A stretch of DNA of 64,000 nt from CAIJXJ01 sp964445115 (GCA_964445115.1 CAYUJU010000005.1:16760-80759), one strand, 5' to 3'; counted from the first letter of the stretch, positions 9,301 through 17,405 are shown. Numbers and translations are program-made. Notes: a model not told the origin generated them from the sequence alone.

Positions 9301-11302
9301 ACTGGCGGATGCGCTGTTCACTGGCACGGCGCTCGGTGATGTCGAGCATGGTCACCAGAACATCCCGGTCAAACGTGATGCCCGAAATGACGACGGTACG
9401 GTGCTGGCCATCCTTGCGAATAAGTTGGACTTCCTGCGGTTCGATATCGGTTTGGTGGCGGCGGGCGTTGTCCACGGCTTTCACCCACGTGGAAAACACC
9501 TTGTCGCGGTAGCTTGCGTCGGGGTAGGCCAGTTGCGACCAGTGACGCATGTCCGGAATATCCTCAGGCTGGTAGCCAAAAATCCGCCGGAATCGCTCGT
9601 TGATGAAAGTGATGTTGCCCTTCGCGTCCGTGTAGCCGAGGGGGACTGGGACTTTTTCAATCAGGTGCCGGAAGCGCTGCTCGCTCCCGCGCAGGGCGTT
9701 TTCAGCGCGTTTGCGATCCGTGATTTCACGGACGACCATGTGCAGGAACTCATGGCCGGATTCTTCGATTATCCGTGCGCTGATTTCGGCGATAAAGGTC
9801 GTTCCATCCTTGCGATGGTGCTCGGTTTCGTAGATCAGTCCGGCCGCCCCGTTTTCCAGCTGGGTGTTGCTAAAGCTAGCCGGTGTGTCGGTGCGTAGGT
9901 CCGCCATCCTCATGCCGAGCATTTCTTCACGGCTGTAGCCATAAAGCTCCAGCGCGCGATCATTAATTTCGATGAATCGCCCTTTGTCGTCGGTCAGAAT
10001 GATGACGTCATTGGCATAACGGGAGAGATAGTCGTAATGCTGGGTCAGCAACTGGCGCTCCAGCGCAGCTTGAGCCCGTTCGGCAGCTTCACGGTTGCGC
10101 TCGCGCTGCCACCACAACCAGGTGAGGCTGCCGCCCAGAATCAGGACTGTGGCGGTCATCAGCGCGGCAATCAATGCCAAACGGCGAATCGGGGCGAAGA
10201 TTTCCTGTTCATCTACCTGAGTAAACAGGACCCAGGGGGTGTTGTGGACGGGAATGGCGTAGGCGAGGCGCCTGCGGCCACTATCATCCACATAGCGGGC
10301 GATAATCCCGTCTGATCCATGTGATACGGCGGATTGGGTGAGTGTGGCGATTTCACCCCCATGTATCTGGGACATGGCTGGTGACATGCTGAGTCGCTGC
10401 CTGTTCAGGATCCGTACCTGCTGGCCTTCCTGCCGGACGAAAAAGCTCTCCTCGGATTGCAGTTTTGCGATGTGTTGGCCCAGGGTGGGGTTGAGCGTGG
10501 TCTCGGGATCCGTGTGCAAGAGCAAGGCGCCTGCCGTCTGACCCTCGTAGATCACTGGGGCGATAAATCCTATGTATGGCTTGGGGGTGCCGCTGACCAG
10601 ATGTGTGTGGAAATCCAGGAAGACCGGTTTTTTCTCGCGGATGGCACGGGAAATCTCGGGGCGATGGCTATCCAGTGGTGTCTGCTTTTCCCCGGCATGC
10701 AGCCTGACCTGTCCCTGAGGGTCTATCAGGCTGACGGAGGAGTAGCGGTATTGTTCCTGGTATATCTTCAGCCGGCCTTCGATGTTCTTGAGTCGTGTGG
10801 GCAGCTTGTCGTCTGGAGGGGCCAGGAGTGCAAGTGCTTCCCGGGCCAGGAAAGATCCCTGCGTGGCGAACGTGACATCGGCCTGACGTTCATGCAGCCA
10901 CGCTTCTGCCTGTGTTTTCTTGAGGTTGCCTGTCTTGGTCAGGTCGATGATCACGTCCTCTTCCAAGGACCGTTTGAATGCGGTGTAGGCGTACCAACCG
11001 GTCAGGCTGATGGCAACCGCCAGCATTAAGAAGAACAGCAGCGGCGCCCAGGGCGTCAAGTGGTTGGGGGATGATTCACGCGGGGTAAGTTTGGTTCGGG
11101 CGATGAGCAGGTACAGCATGAGCGCCGTGATCACCACGAACACGATGCCTTTCAGGGTCTGCATGTGCGTCAGCAGGGCTACATCGCCAAAAAAGGCCTC
11201 TAGCGCGCGATCCGAGACGAGGATCCAGAGCGCCGCGAAGGCGAGGTAGATCAGCGTGATACGCAGGGCATGGTGACGCGAGAATAAGTCCTTGAGGAGC
11301 AT
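6308..11302 (-). CDS. Multi-PAS GGDEF-EAL cyclic-di-GMP enzyme (1664 aa)
   Basis: A very large membrane-bound c-di-GMP enzyme. Two or three N-terminal membrane helices (about 12-32, 47-66, 83-103) are followed by a periplasmic Cache-like region to about 375 and another helix. Then come PAS (~430-540), PAS (~545-665), GAF (~675-850), three more PAS units (~865-1240), GGDEF (~1245-1410) and EAL (~1420-1664). GGDEF is intact at 1314-1318 and preceded by an RHED inhibitory-site motif (R1305-D1308). EAL is also intact: EALVR at 1441, ELTES and DDFGTGYSS. Both activities are therefore possible. The four or more cytoplasmic PAS copies suggest redox, oxygen or small-molecule sensing. Confidence 0.95.
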   Translation of the reverse strand: MLLKDLFSRHHALRITLIYLAFAALWILVSDRALEAFFGDVALLTHMQTLKGIVFVVITALMLYLLIARTKLTPRESSPNHLTPWAPLLFFLMLAVAISLTGWYAYTAFKRSLEEDVIIDLTKTGNLKKTQAEAWLHERQADVTFATQGSFLAREALALLAPPDDKLPTRLKNIEGRLKIYQEQYRYSSVSLIDPQGQVRLHAGEKQTPLDSHRPEISRAIREKKPVFLDFHTHLVSGTPKPYIGFIAPVIYEGQTAGALLLHTDPETTLNPTLGQHIAKLQSEESFFVRQEGQQVRILNRQRLSMSPAMSQIHGGEIATLTQSAVSHGSDGIIARYVDDSGRRRLAYAIPVHNTPWVLFTQVDEQEIFAPIRRLALIAALMTATVLILGGSLTWLWWQRERNREAAERAQAALERQLLTQHYDYLSRYANDVIILTDDKGRFIEINDRALELYGYSREEMLGMRMADLRTDTPASFSNTQLENGAAGLIYETEHHRKDGTTFIAEISARIIEESGHEFLHMVVREITDRKRAENALRGSEQRFRHLIEKVPVPLGYTDAKGNITFINERFRRIFGYQPEDIPDMRHWSQLAYPDASYRDKVFSTWVKAVDNARRHQTDIEPQEVQLIRKDGQHRTVVISGITFDRDVLVTMLDITERRASEQRIRQLTQLYATLSRVNETIVQVSSSEEFENLSLSEHGLYQSVCEIATQQGGMVMAWIGTLDPDTGLIQPVASAGRGTEYLDGITISSRADMPEGQGPTGTAMRENHPVFLQDFMQSPLTAQWHERAARYGWQASAAIPVCRNGRPCAVLTLYQDTPGAFDDDAAQLLMEVASDVGLALENLDIRAERKASHEKLEIANLVVENSPSVLWRWSPSEGWRTEYVSSNVSQYGYAAEDFLSGKLKFSDIIHPEDVDRVAAEVRTNTQRGHERYHQEYRILSQDGQTRWISDNTTVVRDADGVVTHYQGVTNDITELRAAQTNLERLGATLEKSLNEIYIFDAATLHFELVNEGARQNLGYSIEELRGMTPMDISPEFTLDQYARTIALLQSGKQSTLMLETVLQRKDGTSYPVEIHLQLMHGEHPVFVALALDISERKAAENALKQSKQHFQVYFETSPIGMAAVDIEKGWLEVNKALCDILGYPEEELKRKPWPELTHPDDIEKDAIQFNRVLAGEVDGYDLDKRFIHKNGGIVSAHISVRCLRKPDGQVDYFVSMVEDLTERMQAQQKIEYLAHFDPLTSLPNRTLLTDRVNNLLQLAARTRSSLATLYLDLDRFKNVNDSLGHAVGDQLLQEVAKRMQLTVRHEDTVSRMGGDEFVILLPDTNAEGAARVAQKLLDALAQPYHLDPYQLNLTASIGIAMHPENGHDFGTLSRAADTALYRAKQAGRNNYQFFTEEQLHQALHTLEIEIALRQALEQHQLVLHYQPQVDAISGQIVGAEALVRWQHPEWGLTPPGEFIPIAEEVGLITAIGEWVMSEAVRQNAAWQRAGLGIVPVAVNLSIAQFRQNNLVDMVSTLLRQHQLDPAYLELELTESIAMENIEFTIETVERLHALGPKLSIDDFGTGYSSLSYLKRFQVDKLKIDQSFVQHLAHDVNDEAIVIAIINMAKSLGFKVIAEGVETVEQLAFLRARQCDEVQGYLFSRPIPADEFAKLLASGVLHPT

Positions 11303-11345
11303 TGCCTGATTCTCTACCTGAGCGGCATCAAACTCAAGGTCGTTA

Positions 11346-12572
11346 TCATCGCGATTCCTTTTCTGGCTGGGTCGTCAGTATGCGGGCATCGGCCAATCCG
11401 CTGGCGAAGGTCAGCATGACCTGATCGTCGGGGGCCAGTTGCCGGCTATCGGTGACCACCTTGCCCGTGGTGGTCTGTACCAGGCTGTAGCCCCGCTCCA
11501 GCACCGCGTGGGGGTTGAGGTGCGTGAGGTTTTGCTGCAACCGCAGGAGTTGTTGCTGGCGTCTTGCCATGCCTTGTGACATGGCGTGTTTCAGGCGCAT
11601 GGCCAGTTGGTCCAGGTGCAGTCGGCGCTGCTGAACCTGCTGCAGAGGAGACAGCAGGCGCCGTGCGAGGTAATCGAGTTGCTGCTGGCGCTGGCTGAGC
11701 TGGTTGCGCATCTGCCGCTGCAGACGTTGATGGGCAAGCGCAACGCGTTGCAGCAGCGCGGCACGTTCCGGCGAGACCATTTCGGCGGCCGCTGTGGGCG
11801 TCGGAGCACGTCGGTCGGCGGCGAAGTCCGAGATGGTGAAATCGGTCTCGTGGCCGACGCCACTGACGACCGGCATGGAGGCGGCCACGATGGCGCGGGC
11901 AACGATTTCCTCGTTGAACTGCCACAGGTCTTCCATGCTCCCGCCGCCACGGCAGACGATCAGGACGTCACACTCGTCACGGGCGCTCGCGGTGTCGATG
12001 GCGTGCGCGATTTTTTCTGCTGCGCCCTTGCCCTGCACGGGGGTGGGGTAGATCACTACCGGGATGTTGGGCATGCGTCGCCGCAGGGTGGTCAGCACGT
12101 CGCGCAGCGCGGCAGCATCGGGCGAGGTGACGATGCCGATCTGGCGCGGCAATGTCGGTAGGGCGCGCTTGCGCGACGGATCGAACAGACCTTCCTGCTC
12201 CAGCTTGGCCTTGAGGCGCTCAAACGCCTCGTACAGGGCGCCGAGGCCTGCCTTGCGCAGGCCTTCGATCGTCAGTTGGAAATCGCCGCGCGCCTCGTAC
12301 AGCGTGACTAGTGCCCGGGCTTCGACATGGTCGCCTTCGCGGGGCACCCAGTCGAGGTACTGGTTCTTGTTGCGGAACATGGCGCATCGCACTTGGGCCT
12401 TGGCATCCTTGAGGGAGAAATACCAGTGCCCGGAAGCCGCGCGGGTCAGGTTGGAAATTTCGCCGCTGACCCAGAGTAACGGAAAGCTCTGTTCCAGGGT
12501 TTCGCGTGCCAGCCGGTTAAGGTCGCTGACCGACAGAATGGGTGGTTGCCCGTGCGGGCCTTGGGATGTCAT
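11346..12572 (-). CDS. xseA: Exodeoxyribonuclease VII large subunit
   Basis: A 408-residue XseA. The N-terminal OB-fold segment (LLWVSGEISNLTRAASGHWYF-type) binds single-stranded DNA. The catalytic region contains IGIVTSPDAAALRD, VLIVCRGGGSMEDLW and VSGVGHETDFTISDFAADRRAPTPTAAAE, all family hallmarks. A long coiled-coil/Gln-rich stretch and a C-terminal ERGYSLV segment follow. A longer reading frame runs back to 12902, but its extra 110 residues are antisense to the activator gene and not protein-like, so the start is the ATG at 12572. It begins 8 bp after the sigma-54 activator stop. xseB is not in the window. Confidence 0.95.
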   Translation of the reverse strand: MTSQGPHGQPPILSVSDLNRLARETLEQSFPLLWVSGEISNLTRAASGHWYFSLKDAKAQVRCAMFRNKNQYLDWVPREGDHVEARALVTLYEARGDFQLTIEGLRKAGLGALYEAFERLKAKLEQEGLFDPSRKRALPTLPRQIGIVTSPDAAALRDVLTTLRRRMPNIPVVIYPTPVQGKGAAEKIAHAIDTASARDECDVLIVCRGGGSMEDLWQFNEEIVARAIVAASMPVVSGVGHETDFTISDFAADRRAPTPTAAAEMVSPERAALLQRVALAHQRLQRQMRNQLSQRQQQLDYLARRLLSPLQQVQQRRLHLDQLAMRLKHAMSQGMARRQQQLLRLQQNLTHLNPHAVLERGYSLVQTTTGKVVTDSRQLAPDDQVMLTFASGLADARILTTQPEKESR

Positions 12573-12580
12573 GCGCAGAA

Positions 12581-13927
12581 TTATTCCAGTCCGAAGTTTT
12601 TCAGCTTGTACCACAACGAGCGCTCGCTGATGTCCAGCAGGCGCGCCGCCTTGCTCTTGTTGCCCCCCGTTTCCTGCAATGCCGCGCTGATGATGCCGCG
12701 TTCCAGCGCCTCGACGGCAGGACCGAGTTTCAGGTCTTGCGGCGTGGTCGGCGCGGGGAGGGCACTCGCAGTGGCGGGGGTGGTCATCTCGCGCGGCAGA
12801 TGCCCGATCTCGATACTGCTGCCCCGGCTGAGCACGACCGCCCGCTCGATCACATTCTGCAGTTCGCGCACGTTGCCCGGCCAGTCGTAGGTGCACAGAC
12901 AATCGAGCGCGGCTTGCGAGAGGCCTCCATGGCTGCCGTGCCGCTGCAGGAAGCCGGCGGCCAGCGCGGGAATGTCCTGCTTGCGCTCTCGTAACGCCGG
13001 CAGGTCGATATTGAAGACATTGACGCGGTAGTAAAGGTCTTCGCGCAGCCCGCCGTCAGCAATCGCTTGCCGTGGGTCGCGATTGGTGGCCGCTACGATA
13101 CGCACATCAATCGGAATGCTGCGGTTGCCGCCCAGCCGTTCCAAGACATTTTCCTGCAAGACGCGCAGCAGTTTGGCTTGCAGGGCCAGCGGCATTTCGG
13201 TCAGTTCGTCGAGGAACAGCGTGCCGCCTTCCGCCATTTCAAACTTGCCGATGCGTGTCTTGAGTGCGCCGGTAAAGGCGCCCTTTTCGTAGCCGAACAA
13301 CTCGCTTTCCAGAATGTCGGCAGGAATGGCGGCGCAGTTGATCGGTACGAACAGCGCATCGTGGCGCGGGGATGCGCGATGGATGGCGCGCGCGACCAGC
13401 TCCTTGCCCGTGCCGGTTTCGCCGGTGATGAGCACGGTAGTCTTGCCGGGGGCGACCTGTCGTATCAGGTCGTAAACCTTTTGCATCGGGGCGCTGCTGC
13501 CGACGAACTCCCCCCAGCCCTTGTCGACTTCGTCGCGCAGGAAATCGTTCTGGCGGCGCATGCGGCCGGCAGAGAGGATGCGGTCGATGGCGATCTCAAG
13601 GGCGTCGACATCAAAAGGCCGCACGATGTAGTCACATGCCCCCAGTTTCATCGCCTCCACGGCGCTTTCGATGGTGCCGTAGGCGGTCATGATGATGACA
13701 GGGACGTCGTTGCCCTGTGCCCGCAGTGTCTGCAGCAGTTCGATGCCGCTCATGCCGGGCATGCGCAGATCGCTGATGATAAGGTCTGCCGAACCGGATT
13801 TCAGTATTTGTAACGCTTCCTGCCCGTTGCCTGCGCAGGCGACCTCGTACCCCATGCGTTGCAGCATGATTTCCAGCACCCGCTGCATTTTGGGTTCATC
13901 GTCGACGACCAGCACGCGTTGGCTCAT
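12581..13927 (-). CDS. Sigma-54-dependent response regulator (NtrC/AtoC family)
   Basis: A 448-residue three-domain activator. The receiver has the acidic pair D9/D10 and phospho-acceptor D53 (ISDLRMPG), but the usual receiver lysine is Arg (IVRPF). The AAA+ domain has Walker A GETGTGKE (169-176), the sigma-54 contact loop GAFTGA (216-221) and Walker B GGTLFLDE (234-241). A Fis-type helix-turn-helix (NKSKAARLLDISERSLWYKLK) ends the protein. Its start overlaps the stop of the histidine kinase gene by 4 bp, so the two are co-translated. A -24/-12 promoter lies at 17390 upstream of the ligase/TenA operon, the only such promoter I found nearby; that operon is the likely target. Confidence 0.95.
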   Translation of the reverse strand: MSQRVLVVDDEPKMQRVLEIMLQRMGYEVACAGNGQEALQILKSGSADLIISDLRMPGMSGIELLQTLRAQGNDVPVIIMTAYGTIESAVEAMKLGACDYIVRPFDVDALEIAIDRILSAGRMRRQNDFLRDEVDKGWGEFVGSSAPMQKVYDLIRQVAPGKTTVLITGETGTGKELVARAIHRASPRHDALFVPINCAAIPADILESELFGYEKGAFTGALKTRIGKFEMAEGGTLFLDELTEMPLALQAKLLRVLQENVLERLGGNRSIPIDVRIVAATNRDPRQAIADGGLREDLYYRVNVFNIDLPALRERKQDIPALAAGFLQRHGSHGGLSQAALDCLCTYDWPGNVRELQNVIERAVVLSRGSSIEIGHLPREMTTPATASALPAPTTPQDLKLGPAVEALERGIISAALQETGGNKSKAARLLDISERSLWYKLKNFGLE

Positions 13928-15741
13928 GCAGGGTTCCTCATGGGTAAAGTGATGGTAAACAGGGCGCCGCCCATCGTGCTGCGGCCGGCGCGGATGTCGC
14001 CTTCATGGCCGTGCACGATCTGCTGTACGACGGCCAGCCCGAGCCCGACGCCGCCCTCACGTTTGGTGAAGAAGGGGTCGAACACCCGCGGGATGGCCTC
14101 GTCGGGAATCCCGGGACCATTATCCGCGACTTCGATGATGGCGTGCGCATCCTCACTACGGGTCGTGATGGTGATACGACCTCCCGGTGGCAGGATCTGC
14201 AGGGCGTTCAGTACCAGATTGAGCAGCACTTGCGTCATTTGTTCCGCATCCAGAGGAACGATGGAGGGCGTGCAGGCCAGGTCCAGCGTGATGGCAATGT
14301 TGTTCTTGCCGGCCTGAGCCTCCAGCAGCGCTGCGACATGCCGGATGACGTCGTGCAGGTCCGTCGGTTGGCAATGTGGCAGGCGCTGGCGGGCGCTGTC
14401 CAGCAATGTCGTGACCAGCCGGTTGAGCCGGTCGGCCTCGCTTTCGATAAAGCCCGTGAGCTCGCGGGCCTCCTCGTTGAGCCCGGGGTCGCGCGCCAGC
14501 ATTTGTGCGGAGGAGCGCAGGATCCCGACAGGGGTGCGGATTTCATGCGCCATGACGGCCGCCACCTCGCCCAGCACAGCGAGTTTTGAGGCGCGGATCA
14601 GGTCGGCACGCGACTGGTCGAGGTCGCGTACTGTCTGGATGAAGGTGTCGGTCAATTCCCCGACTTCACCCCCCGTGGCTTGCGGTGCTGGGGGTAATTG
14701 GCGGTCGCGCTTGAAGCGGCGGGTAAAGTCGGTTAGTGCGGCGATGGGGCGTGCAATGCGGCCGGCGATCAGCATGGAGAAACCAACCGCCAGCAGGCTG
14801 GTGATTGCGAGCAGCAGGGCGAACACCCAGGCCATCTGGCGCACGGGAATATAAGCCTGGCGGCTACTTTCGATGACCAGGGTGGTCCAGCCGAATCCGG
14901 GGAACTGCTGGAATCCGGGGGAGTGCTCAAAACCGACCGTGACTTCTCCATGGAACCACGGTTCACCAGCGAGGGTTCGGACACCGTGGCGTTCAGGAAA
15001 AGTCCAGCCGGCGGGAATCTGCTGGAGCAGGGCGCCACGTTTGCGCAGTTCGGACGATGCGGCGATGACCCGGCCATTCGCATCCAGCAAGGCGATCTGT
15101 CGACGTTCCTGCGCGGCATGGTCCAGCATGCGGTAGATCTGCCCCCAGTCGAAGACCAGGATCAGTTCGCCAATCTTGGCGTCGTTGAACATGGATGTGA
15201 TGGGAGCCTTGATGGGCAGGTTGTCGCCGCGGTTGTCGAGTTGCAGGGTTTCCAGACGGATGGCGGCGTTGGCTGTCCCGGGAAACGCATTTTCCTCTGC
15301 GTGTGGGCGTGTGAGTCCGATGTTGTCTGGCGAACTGCTGGCGACGATCCTGCCTTCCGTGTCGGTACACAGCAATTGCTGATAGACGTTGCGGTAGCCG
15401 GATTTCAATTCAGCCAAAAAGTTGGACAGGCGCTTGTCCACATCACGAATCTGAATGTCCTGCATCACTTCGAGCCGGCTCCAGGTCTGTGCGTTCTGCA
15501 GACGCTCGAACAGCATCTTGTCGACGTCCTGTGAGACCGATTCTGCCTCGATCTGCAGGCTTTGGCGGATGTCCTCCCGCATGGCGTCGCCGGCCACGTG
15601 AAAAGCCAGGTAGGTCAGCAGCATAGCGGGGAGCAGACTGACGAACAGGAAGGCAAGCAGCAGTGTTTTTCGGATGGTCAAAATCGGGAATTCAGTCCGA
15701 CGGGAGGTGGCCAGTATATGGCACAATCGCCCTTTTTCCAT
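13924..15741 (-). CDS. Membrane sensor histidine kinase (Cache-HAMP-HisKA)
   Basis: A 605-residue sensor kinase. A first membrane helix (~22-45), a periplasmic Cache-type sensor region of about 250 residues, a second helix (~308-330) and a HAMP linker precede the kinase core. The H box is MAHEIRTPVG with H399; N box NLVLNALQ, G1 VADNGPGIP and G2 GVGLGLAVV are present. The partner activator gene overlaps its stop. The start is uncertain: the ATG at 15741 has no good ribosome site, and a TTG at 15681 would begin just before the first membrane helix. The divergent porin-like gene starts only 16 bp away, which also favours the shorter form. Confidence 0.9.
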   Translation of the reverse strand: MEKGRLCHILATSRRTEFPILTIRKTLLLAFLFVSLLPAMLLTYLAFHVAGDAMREDIRQSLQIEAESVSQDVDKMLFERLQNAQTWSRLEVMQDIQIRDVDKRLSNFLAELKSGYRNVYQQLLCTDTEGRIVASSSPDNIGLTRPHAEENAFPGTANAAIRLETLQLDNRGDNLPIKAPITSMFNDAKIGELILVFDWGQIYRMLDHAAQERRQIALLDANGRVIAASSELRKRGALLQQIPAGWTFPERHGVRTLAGEPWFHGEVTVGFEHSPGFQQFPGFGWTTLVIESSRQAYIPVRQMAWVFALLLAITSLLAVGFSMLIAGRIARPIAALTDFTRRFKRDRQLPPAPQATGGEVGELTDTFIQTVRDLDQSRADLIRASKLAVLGEVAAVMAHEIRTPVGILRSSAQMLARDPGLNEEARELTGFIESEADRLNRLVTTLLDSARQRLPHCQPTDLHDVIRHVAALLEAQAGKNNIAITLDLACTPSIVPLDAEQMTQVLLNLVLNALQILPPGGRITITTRSEDAHAIIEVADNGPGIPDEAIPRVFDPFFTKREGGVGLGLAVVQQIVHGHEGDIRAGRSTMGGALFTITLPMRNPA

Positions 15742-15756
15742 GCAGGGCTAATCCAC

Positions 15757-16770
15757 ATGCCGACTTTGCTACGTGTTTTGGTGTCCGTCGTGCTGATGTC
15801 AGCCTGGGCCGCGCAGGCGGAGGACTACACGCCCGGCCGGGGCTGGCAGGTGCCGGGCACCGGATTTCGTCTCGGTGGCTATGCCAGTGCCGGGATCGAG
15901 GATGATCATCACCAGCGGCGATCGGTGGGAGTGGATGATTTCAGCCTGTTCGTGACCTGGGAAGGTGAAGGCAAGTTGCGTCTGTTTTCGGAGTTGGATC
16001 TGGAGCGGCCCGTTGCCTGGGAGCAGGGTAGCGGTGTCACTACACAGCATGCCTACCTGGCCCTTGAACGGCTGTATGCCGATTACCTGTATTCCGACCG
16101 TTTGAATCTTCGCGCCGGCAAGTTCCTGACGCCGGTGGGGCGCTGGAATGTGATTCATGCTGCGCCGCTGGTCTGGACGACAACGCGCCCGCTGGTGACC
16201 GAACATACGTTCCCGACCAACGCTACCGGCGCCATGATCTATGGCGCCTTGCCTGTCATGGGGCATGACTTCGACTATGCCTTGTATACCTCGATTGGCG
16301 AAGAGTGGCGCCCCGACCCCAAGCTGGACCCGTTCGAGGAAGCCTACGGTGGCCACCTGTCGGCACCGCTTGGACATCATGCGGAGATCGGGCTGTCGTA
16401 TGCTAATTTCGAGCAGCAAAGTGCGGTTGGGGAGCGTCGAAATTTACTGGGCCTCGATTACATGTGGTCGCGTGACCGCTACGAGGTCAGCGCTGAGCTC
16501 GCCTATCGTTTTTCTGAAGAGGGACATCACGCCGACGAGAAGGGGGCCTATGTTCAGGGGGTGTTCCCGATTGCGGGTAACTGGTATGGCATCGGTCGGT
16601 ACGAGTTCTACGATCAGGCGGGTCCAGCACCGGCCATGAACCTCTGGCTGGCCGGTGTTGCTATGCGGCTTTCTCCCGCGATGGTGCTGAAAGCGGAATA
16701 CAGTCACGCGGAAAATAACCGGATTCAGGCACCAGAGGGCTTTTTTGCCTCTTTTGCGGTGCTGTTCTGA
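15757..16770 (+). CDS. Outer-membrane beta-barrel (porin-like) protein
   Basis: A 337-residue exported protein. A Sec signal peptide (MPTLLRVLVSVVLMSAWAAQA) is followed by alternating polar/hydrophobic strands with many aromatic residues. The sequence ends in Phe (ASFAVLF), the classic C-terminal signature for BAM-inserted barrels. The pattern (LNLRAGKFLTPVGRWN) resembles short phosphate-porin-like barrels. An in-frame extension upstream to 15562 is antisense to the kinase and not credible. The stop overlaps the start of the PstS-like gene (TGATG), so the two are co-translated. The kinase gene is divergent. Substrate is unknown; phosphate or another anion is only a guess from the neighbour. 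Confidence 0.85.
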   Translation: MPTLLRVLVSVVLMSAWAAQAEDYTPGRGWQVPGTGFRLGGYASAGIEDDHHQRRSVGVDDFSLFVTWEGEGKLRLFSELDLERPVAWEQGSGVTTQHAYLALERLYADYLYSDRLNLRAGKFLTPVGRWNVIHAAPLVWTTTRPLVTEHTFPTNATGAMIYGALPVMGHDFDYALYTSIGEEWRPDPKLDPFEEAYGGHLSAPLGHHAEIGLSYANFEQQSAVGERRNLLGLDYMWSRDRYEVSAELAYRFSEEGHHADEKGAYVQGVFPIAGNWYGIGRYEFYDQAGPAPAMNLWLAGVAMRLSPAMVLKAEYSHAENNRIQAPEGFFASFAVLF

Positions 16771-17237
16771 TGCGCCCCGTTACATTCATCTGCTGGTTGA
16801 TGCTATTGTCATGCCCATTGTCCGCCTGGTCGGACGAGGCGCTGGCCCTCATCATGGCGCCCGGTCATCATAGCCTCCGCAAGGACGAGGCTGCACAGAT
16901 ATTCAAACGCAAGAAATTATTCTGGAGCGACGGGCGCAAGATACAGCCAGTCAATCTCCCAGCTTCCAGCCCGCTGCGACGGCTCTTCACCCATTCCATC
17001 CTTGGTTCGACGCCGGAAGAACTTGAAAAATACTGGAATGACATGTACTTCCATGGCGTTTCTCCGCCCTTCGTGCTGACTTCGGAAGAAGCGGTGCTGC
17101 GATTTGTCGCTGAAACGCCGGGGGCTGTCGGCTACGTCGGTGCTTGCAGTGTCGACAGCCGAGTTGCGGCTGTGCTGTACCTTACCCCGGATGGGCGCGT
17201 GACCGAGGAAGCGCAAGAGGCTGGCTGCCCGCGATAA
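16770..17237 (+). CDS. Small PstS-like periplasmic protein
   Basis: A 155-residue exported protein: a signal peptide (to about ...SAWS-DEA) followed by one lobe of a PBP-like fold. Features such as LRKDEAAQIFKRKKLFWSDG, FTHSILGSTPEELEKYWNDM and ETPGAVGYVG are typical of short phosphate ABC transporter substrate-binding-like proteins (PstS-like family). It is about half the length of true PstS and no pst transporter genes are present, so it is more likely a ligand-sensing or accessory protein. It is translationally coupled to the porin-like gene and lies between the two-component pair and the sigma-54 operon. It could present a ligand to the kinase, but this is inference. Confidence 0.8.
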   Translation: MRPVTFICWLMLLSCPLSAWSDEALALIMAPGHHSLRKDEAAQIFKRKKLFWSDGRKIQPVNLPASSPLRRLFTHSILGSTPEELEKYWNDMYFHGVSPPFVLTSEEAVLRFVAETPGAVGYVGACSVDSRVAAVLYLTPDGRVTEEAQEAGCPR

Positions 17238-17280
17238 CCCTGCAAAAATCGTATGAAATTTCTTGCATGATCTTGCGTGG

Positions 17281-17298
17281 CCTGCAGGATGTTGCAGG
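17281..17298. promoter_or_regulatory. Inverted repeat CCTGCA-N6-TGCAGG, candidate activator site
   Basis: A perfect 6+6 inverted repeat separated by 6 bp. It lies about 120-135 bp upstream of the predicted sigma-54 transcription start, the usual distance for NtrC-type enhancer sites. A related half-conserved copy (TTGCATGATCTTGC, 17263-17276) stands just before it: 11 of 14 bases match the 14-mer at 17282-17295. Binding by the adjacent response regulator is inferred, not shown. Confidence 0.45.
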
Positions 17299-17337
17299 GT
17301 GCTTTTGATGTCTCCCCTTCAAGGTATTCCAAATAAA

Positions 17338-17360
17338 TATCCTTATATAACATAAGGATA
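17338..17360. promoter_or_regulatory. Inverted repeat TATCCTTAT-N5-ATAAGGATA
   Basis: A perfect 9+9 bp inverted repeat in a locally AT-rich stretch, about 30 bp upstream of the -24 element of the sigma-54 promoter. It could be a regulator or IHF-like binding site, since sigma-54 promoters commonly need DNA bending between enhancer and promoter. It could also act as a weak terminator hairpin for the PstS-like gene, but no T-run follows. Confidence 0.5.
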
Positions 17361-17389
17361 AGAAATAATTCCGCCGGATTTCCATGATC

Positions 17390-17405
17390 TGGCACGCGCT
17401 TTGCG
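17390..17405 (+). promoter_or_regulatory. Sigma-54 (-24/-12) promoter
   Basis: TGGCACG-N4-TTGC matches the RpoN consensus at every conserved base, with the -24 GG and -12 GC separated by exactly 10 bp. Transcription would begin near 17416, 28 bp before the chosen start of the first gene of the acyltransferase-ligase-TenA-SDR-TPR operon. A sigma-54 activator is encoded 3.5 kb away. Confidence 0.88.

Noticed and set aside
12573..12902. N-terminal extension of xseA by 110 codons
   Set aside because: The extra part is the wrong frame of the sigma-54 activator gene and is Arg/Ala/Gly-rich; XseA homology begins at 12572.
15721..15740. Possible second sigma-54 promoter (TGGCAC) before the porin-like gene
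   Set aside because: No GC/TTGC element stands at the required distance.
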